Shown here: in pieces, positions 56,146 to 57,944 of the stretch | Layout: each line of letters opens with the position of its first letter | Position numbering within the stretch: position 1 is the stretch's first letter | DNA from: Kangiellaceae bacterium | GTDB lineage: Bacteria; Pseudomonadota; Gammaproteobacteria; Enterobacterales; Kangiellaceae | Direction of reading: 5' to 3' | Length of the DNA: 57,944 nucleotides | Assembly (NCBI GenBank): GCA_013373015.1 | Contig: JABXIQ010000044.1 | Span: 1-57,944, forward strand | Notes under the pieces: model-generated | Databases searched by the model: none | What the model was told of the DNA's origin: nothing | The model's input: only the letters and a program-made list of their open reading frames with translations | Translations under genes and position numbers: made by a program

Positions 56146-56478
56146 TCACTCCGAAATCAGTTCGATAGCGCATCGCACCATTCTTTGCTCATCTTCAACG
56201 ATATCCATCTTAATAATCTTATATTCACTAAATTGTAACGAATGCCTAGCATCTGAAATAACCGATTTAAGACAAAACTCTTGCGCTTCTTGCTCACTTG
56301 AAAACTTCTGCATTGGATATTCTTGAGAAAATTTTCGGTACTGCTGCTTTCCAACAATATCACGGTATATTTCTTTTCCCGTACGGTAAGTATCAGAAAC
56401 AAGATTTTCAGGTGTATTTATTTGGATGCAGCCATTAAGAAGTAACGATGTCAAAAAGATCACAAATCCTTTTTTCAA
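56146..56478 (-). CDS. Small lipoprotein of unknown function
   Basis: A 110-aa lipoprotein from a TTG at 56478, giving MKKGFVIFLTSLLLNGC with lipobox LLNGC. AAGGTG lies 7 bases before that TTG, while an in-frame start further upstream (56520) would place 14 residues before the signal and overlap the preceding gene. The mature part is charged with two Cys. No family recognised. It follows the TfpX-like gene by 10 bases. Confidence 0.65.
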   Translation of the reverse strand: MKKGFVIFLTSLLLNGCIQINTPENLVSDTYRTGKEIYRDIVGKQQYRKFSQEYPMQKFSSEQEAQEFCLKSVISDARHSLQFSEYKIIKMDIVEDEQRMVRCAIELISE

Positions 56479-56488
56479 TTTATTCACC

Positions 56489-57211
56489 TTAATTATTTTC
56501 AATTGTCCAAGGGTCAACATCTATAAATTGCTCAGGATAACCTGTTTTTTTGTTAATTAAAGCAAGCATATCTTTTCTCTTCCCAACAATTGGTGCAAAT
56601 AAATATTCTTTTGGGTCAATACCCTTAGGTAAAGATAATTGATTTGCTATGCTAGATAACTCTTTTCCTTTACTTAAAACCTGCTCAATATTTTTCTCAT
56701 ACAACTGGTAATATTGAGGCAGTCTTTCTAAATCATTACTAGCCCCAGATAATACATCTATAACTAATTGAGCCATAGCATCGCCTTTTGGGGATTCGAC
56801 ATAAATATAGTTTGGTTTTGTAAAGAATCCTATCTCCATTTCAGGAATTGAGCTTTCCTGCATATTCACCTCTGAAGCGGTCACAACTTCATATCTATCA
56901 ATAGCATGCACAATATATGCCGGCCTCTCTTTATGTACCACATAAAGCGCATAAATTAGTGCCGATATTTGGATGGTCGCAATTATTGACAAATCCGTTG
57001 CTAATCCTCTCTTTCCTTGTTTATAAACAACAAAAGTTAACAACGGGCCTAAGAATAGATCTACAATTAGCATTAAATACAGTATTTCACTTATTCCCTG
57101 CGTTTTATCAAATGGTGACGGATACCAAACAAAAAAGATGAGTAAAAATATAAAGCTAATTACTAATACGCTAAGTGATAAATGTATAAGAGATGCTTTA
57201 GTCTTAGACAT
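56489..57211 (-). CDS. TfpX/TfpZ family type IV pilin accessory protein
   Basis: A 240-aa membrane protein of the TfpX/TfpZ family, thought to help type IV pilin assembly. Family features are FVWYPSPFDKTQGISEIL, LMLIVDLFLGPLLTFVVYKQGKR and ATIQISALIYALYVVHKERPAY. Three helices lie in the first 110 residues and a soluble domain follows. No pilin gene is in the window. The sequence is AT-rich compared with its neighbours, and it is paired with the following small lipoprotein. Confidence 0.85.
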   Translation of the reverse strand: MSKTKASLIHLSLSVLVISFIFLLIFFVWYPSPFDKTQGISEILYLMLIVDLFLGPLLTFVVYKQGKRGLATDLSIIATIQISALIYALYVVHKERPAYIVHAIDRYEVVTASEVNMQESSIPEMEIGFFTKPNYIYVESPKGDAMAQLVIDVLSGASNDLERLPQYYQLYEKNIEQVLSKGKELSSIANQLSLPKGIDPKEYLFAPIVGKRKDMLALINKKTGYPEQFIDVDPWTIENN

Positions 57212-57528
57212 GATAATATTAATTCTACATTGACAATTGTTGTCTTAGTTTAACTAGATTATTAAAAATAAAAAAGGCTTTAGAGATAGCACTTAAAATA
57301 TTAAGTAGTTTTAATGACACAATTAAGATATTAATTATATTTATTTATTAACCCCGCCGAAGCAGGGTTTCAAAGCGATAATCATGCACTATTATAACGC
57401 AGGATCTTGCGGAGGAATTTTTTTCGCTGATAAGGCGTGAGATTTACGAGCAGCGGAATGCACTCTAGTGCATGAGCACGCGGAGTAAATCTCAACAACG
57501 CAATCAGCGGAAAAAATGGCCAACAAGA
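57212..57528. other. Intergenic region with hairpin and long inverted repeat
   Basis: No ORF of note lies between the TfpX-like gene and groEL. It holds an AT-rich stretch (57230-57350), a small GC hairpin at 57350-57369 that could terminate the groEL transcript, and a long inverted repeat at 57404-57529. Confidence 0.7.
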
Positions 57529-57529
57529 T
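57404..57529. repeat. About 126-bp imperfect inverted repeat abutting groEL
   Basis: Matching arms are ATCTTG/CAAGAT at the ends (57404-57409, 57524-57529), a T-run plus CGCTGAT (57418-57431) against ATCAGCG plus A-run (57503-57516), TGAGATTTAC/GTAAATCTCA (57438-57447, 57485-57494) and ATGCACT/AGTGCAT at the tip (57458-57464, 57467-57473). It looks like a MITE or ERIC-size repeat. The right end reaches the first base of the groEL stop codon. Confidence 0.8.
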
Positions 57530-57944
57530 TACATCATACCAGGCATACCACCCATACCGCCCATACCACCCATATCAGGTGCAGCAGCTTCTTCTTTTGG
57601 CAGCTCAGTAATCATTGCTTCAGTTGTGATCATAAGGCCTGCTACTGACGCAGCGTTTTGTAATGCTGAACGTGTTACTTTAGCTGGATCTAAGATACCC
57701 ATTTCAACAACATCACCGTATTCGCCAGTTGCCGCGTTGTAACCATAGTTACCTTCGCCTTTAGCTACGTTATCAACCACTACAGCCGCTTCTGCGCCAG
57801 CGTTAGACACGATTTGACGTAATGGAGATTCCATTGCACGTAAGGCAATTTTAATACCTACGTTTTGCTCTTCGTTGTCACCTGTTAAGTCTTTCAACTT
57901 AGATAGTACGCGCACTAATGCAGTACCACCACCAGCAACAACGC
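57529..57944 (-). CDS. groEL: Chaperonin GroEL, C-terminal part
   Basis: The ATP-driven protein-folding chaperonin. The 5' end runs off the window; about the last 137 residues are present. Visible motifs are [38 protein letters not shown]-like [14 protein letters not shown] and [21 protein letters not shown]. The tail is the classic GGM repeat ending GMPGMM. Being downstream of nothing here, its promoter and groES are outside the window. Confidence 0.98.
   Translation of the reverse strand, partial: VVAGGGTALVRVLSKLKDLTGDNEEQNVGIKIALRAMESPLRQIVSNAGAEAAVVVDNVAKGEGNYGYNAATGEYGDVVEMGILDPAKVTRSALQNAASVAGLMITTEAMITELPKEEAAAPDMGGMGGMGGMPGMM

Overview
The window looks like chromosomal DNA of a marine-type gammaproteobacterium, moderately AT-rich by eye. 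Gene content and order (gpmI-envC-ctpA, nudE-yrfG next to a gsp operon, hslR-hslO-envZ-ompR, a coxBA-ctaG-coxC/SURF1/ctaA/ctaB/sco1 locus, groEL) resemble Kangiella/Aliikangiella-like Oceanospirillales. That placement is an inference from gene content only; there is no rRNA gene here. I saw no tRNA, CRISPR array, transposase or prophage.

Layout. 1-3426 (+): 3' end of gpmI, envC (TTG start) and a CtpA-type S41 protease. 3580-8263 (+): two paralogous lipoprotein zinc metalloproteases with HEWGH motifs, the second carrying three PKD-like repeats, then a small lipoprotein, closed by a terminator. 8324-21253 (-): a complete type II secretion operon gspC-D-E-F-G-H-I-J-K-L-M-N running into yrfG and nudE, with nearly every junction overlapping. 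gspL carries an unusual run of ten G. 21408-31313: stress and envelope housekeeping genes (hslR, hslO, envZ/ompR, tex, dsbB, an ABM-fold protein, a Mip-like FKBP lipoprotein, a TIGR02444 protein, DUF423). 31421-34565: an LpxL-like acyltransferase fused to a degenerate kinase-like domain, and a MATE transporter coupled to a 74-aa protein. 34589-49628: the cytochrome c oxidase locus. It is split into an assembly half (sco1, ctaB, ctaA, a small membrane protein, SURF1) and a structural half (coxC, ctaG, coxA, coxB with a fused cytochrome c). About 6.5 kb between the halves holds DUF2909, DUF3667, a membrane-anchored zincin, a Kdo kinase, a family 9 glycosyltransferase, an undetected 39-aa membrane protein and an Omp85-family protein. 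49824-53272 (-): a vWA lipoprotein, an ECF sigma factor and an anti-sigma-like membrane protein. 53413-57211: thioesterase, unknown protein, GST, beta-carbonic anhydrase, small lipoprotein and a TfpX/TfpZ-like pilin accessory protein. 57529-57944 (-): 3' end of groEL, with a roughly 126-bp inverted repeat abutting its stop codon.

How the genes fit together. Most of the window serves the cell envelope: septal peptidoglycan hydrolysis (EnvC), periplasmic proteolysis and folding (CtpA, DsbB, FKBP), secretion (T2SS), lipid A/core modification (LpxL-like protein, KdkA, GT9), osmotic sensing (EnvZ/OmpR) and aerobic respiration (caa3-type oxidase with heme A and copper assembly factors). The least explained items are the acyltransferase-pseudokinase fusion, the IVVTGSR motif shared by two proteins of the sigma-factor operon, the poly-G tract in gspL, the 39-aa membrane protein and the groEL-proximal inverted repeat.
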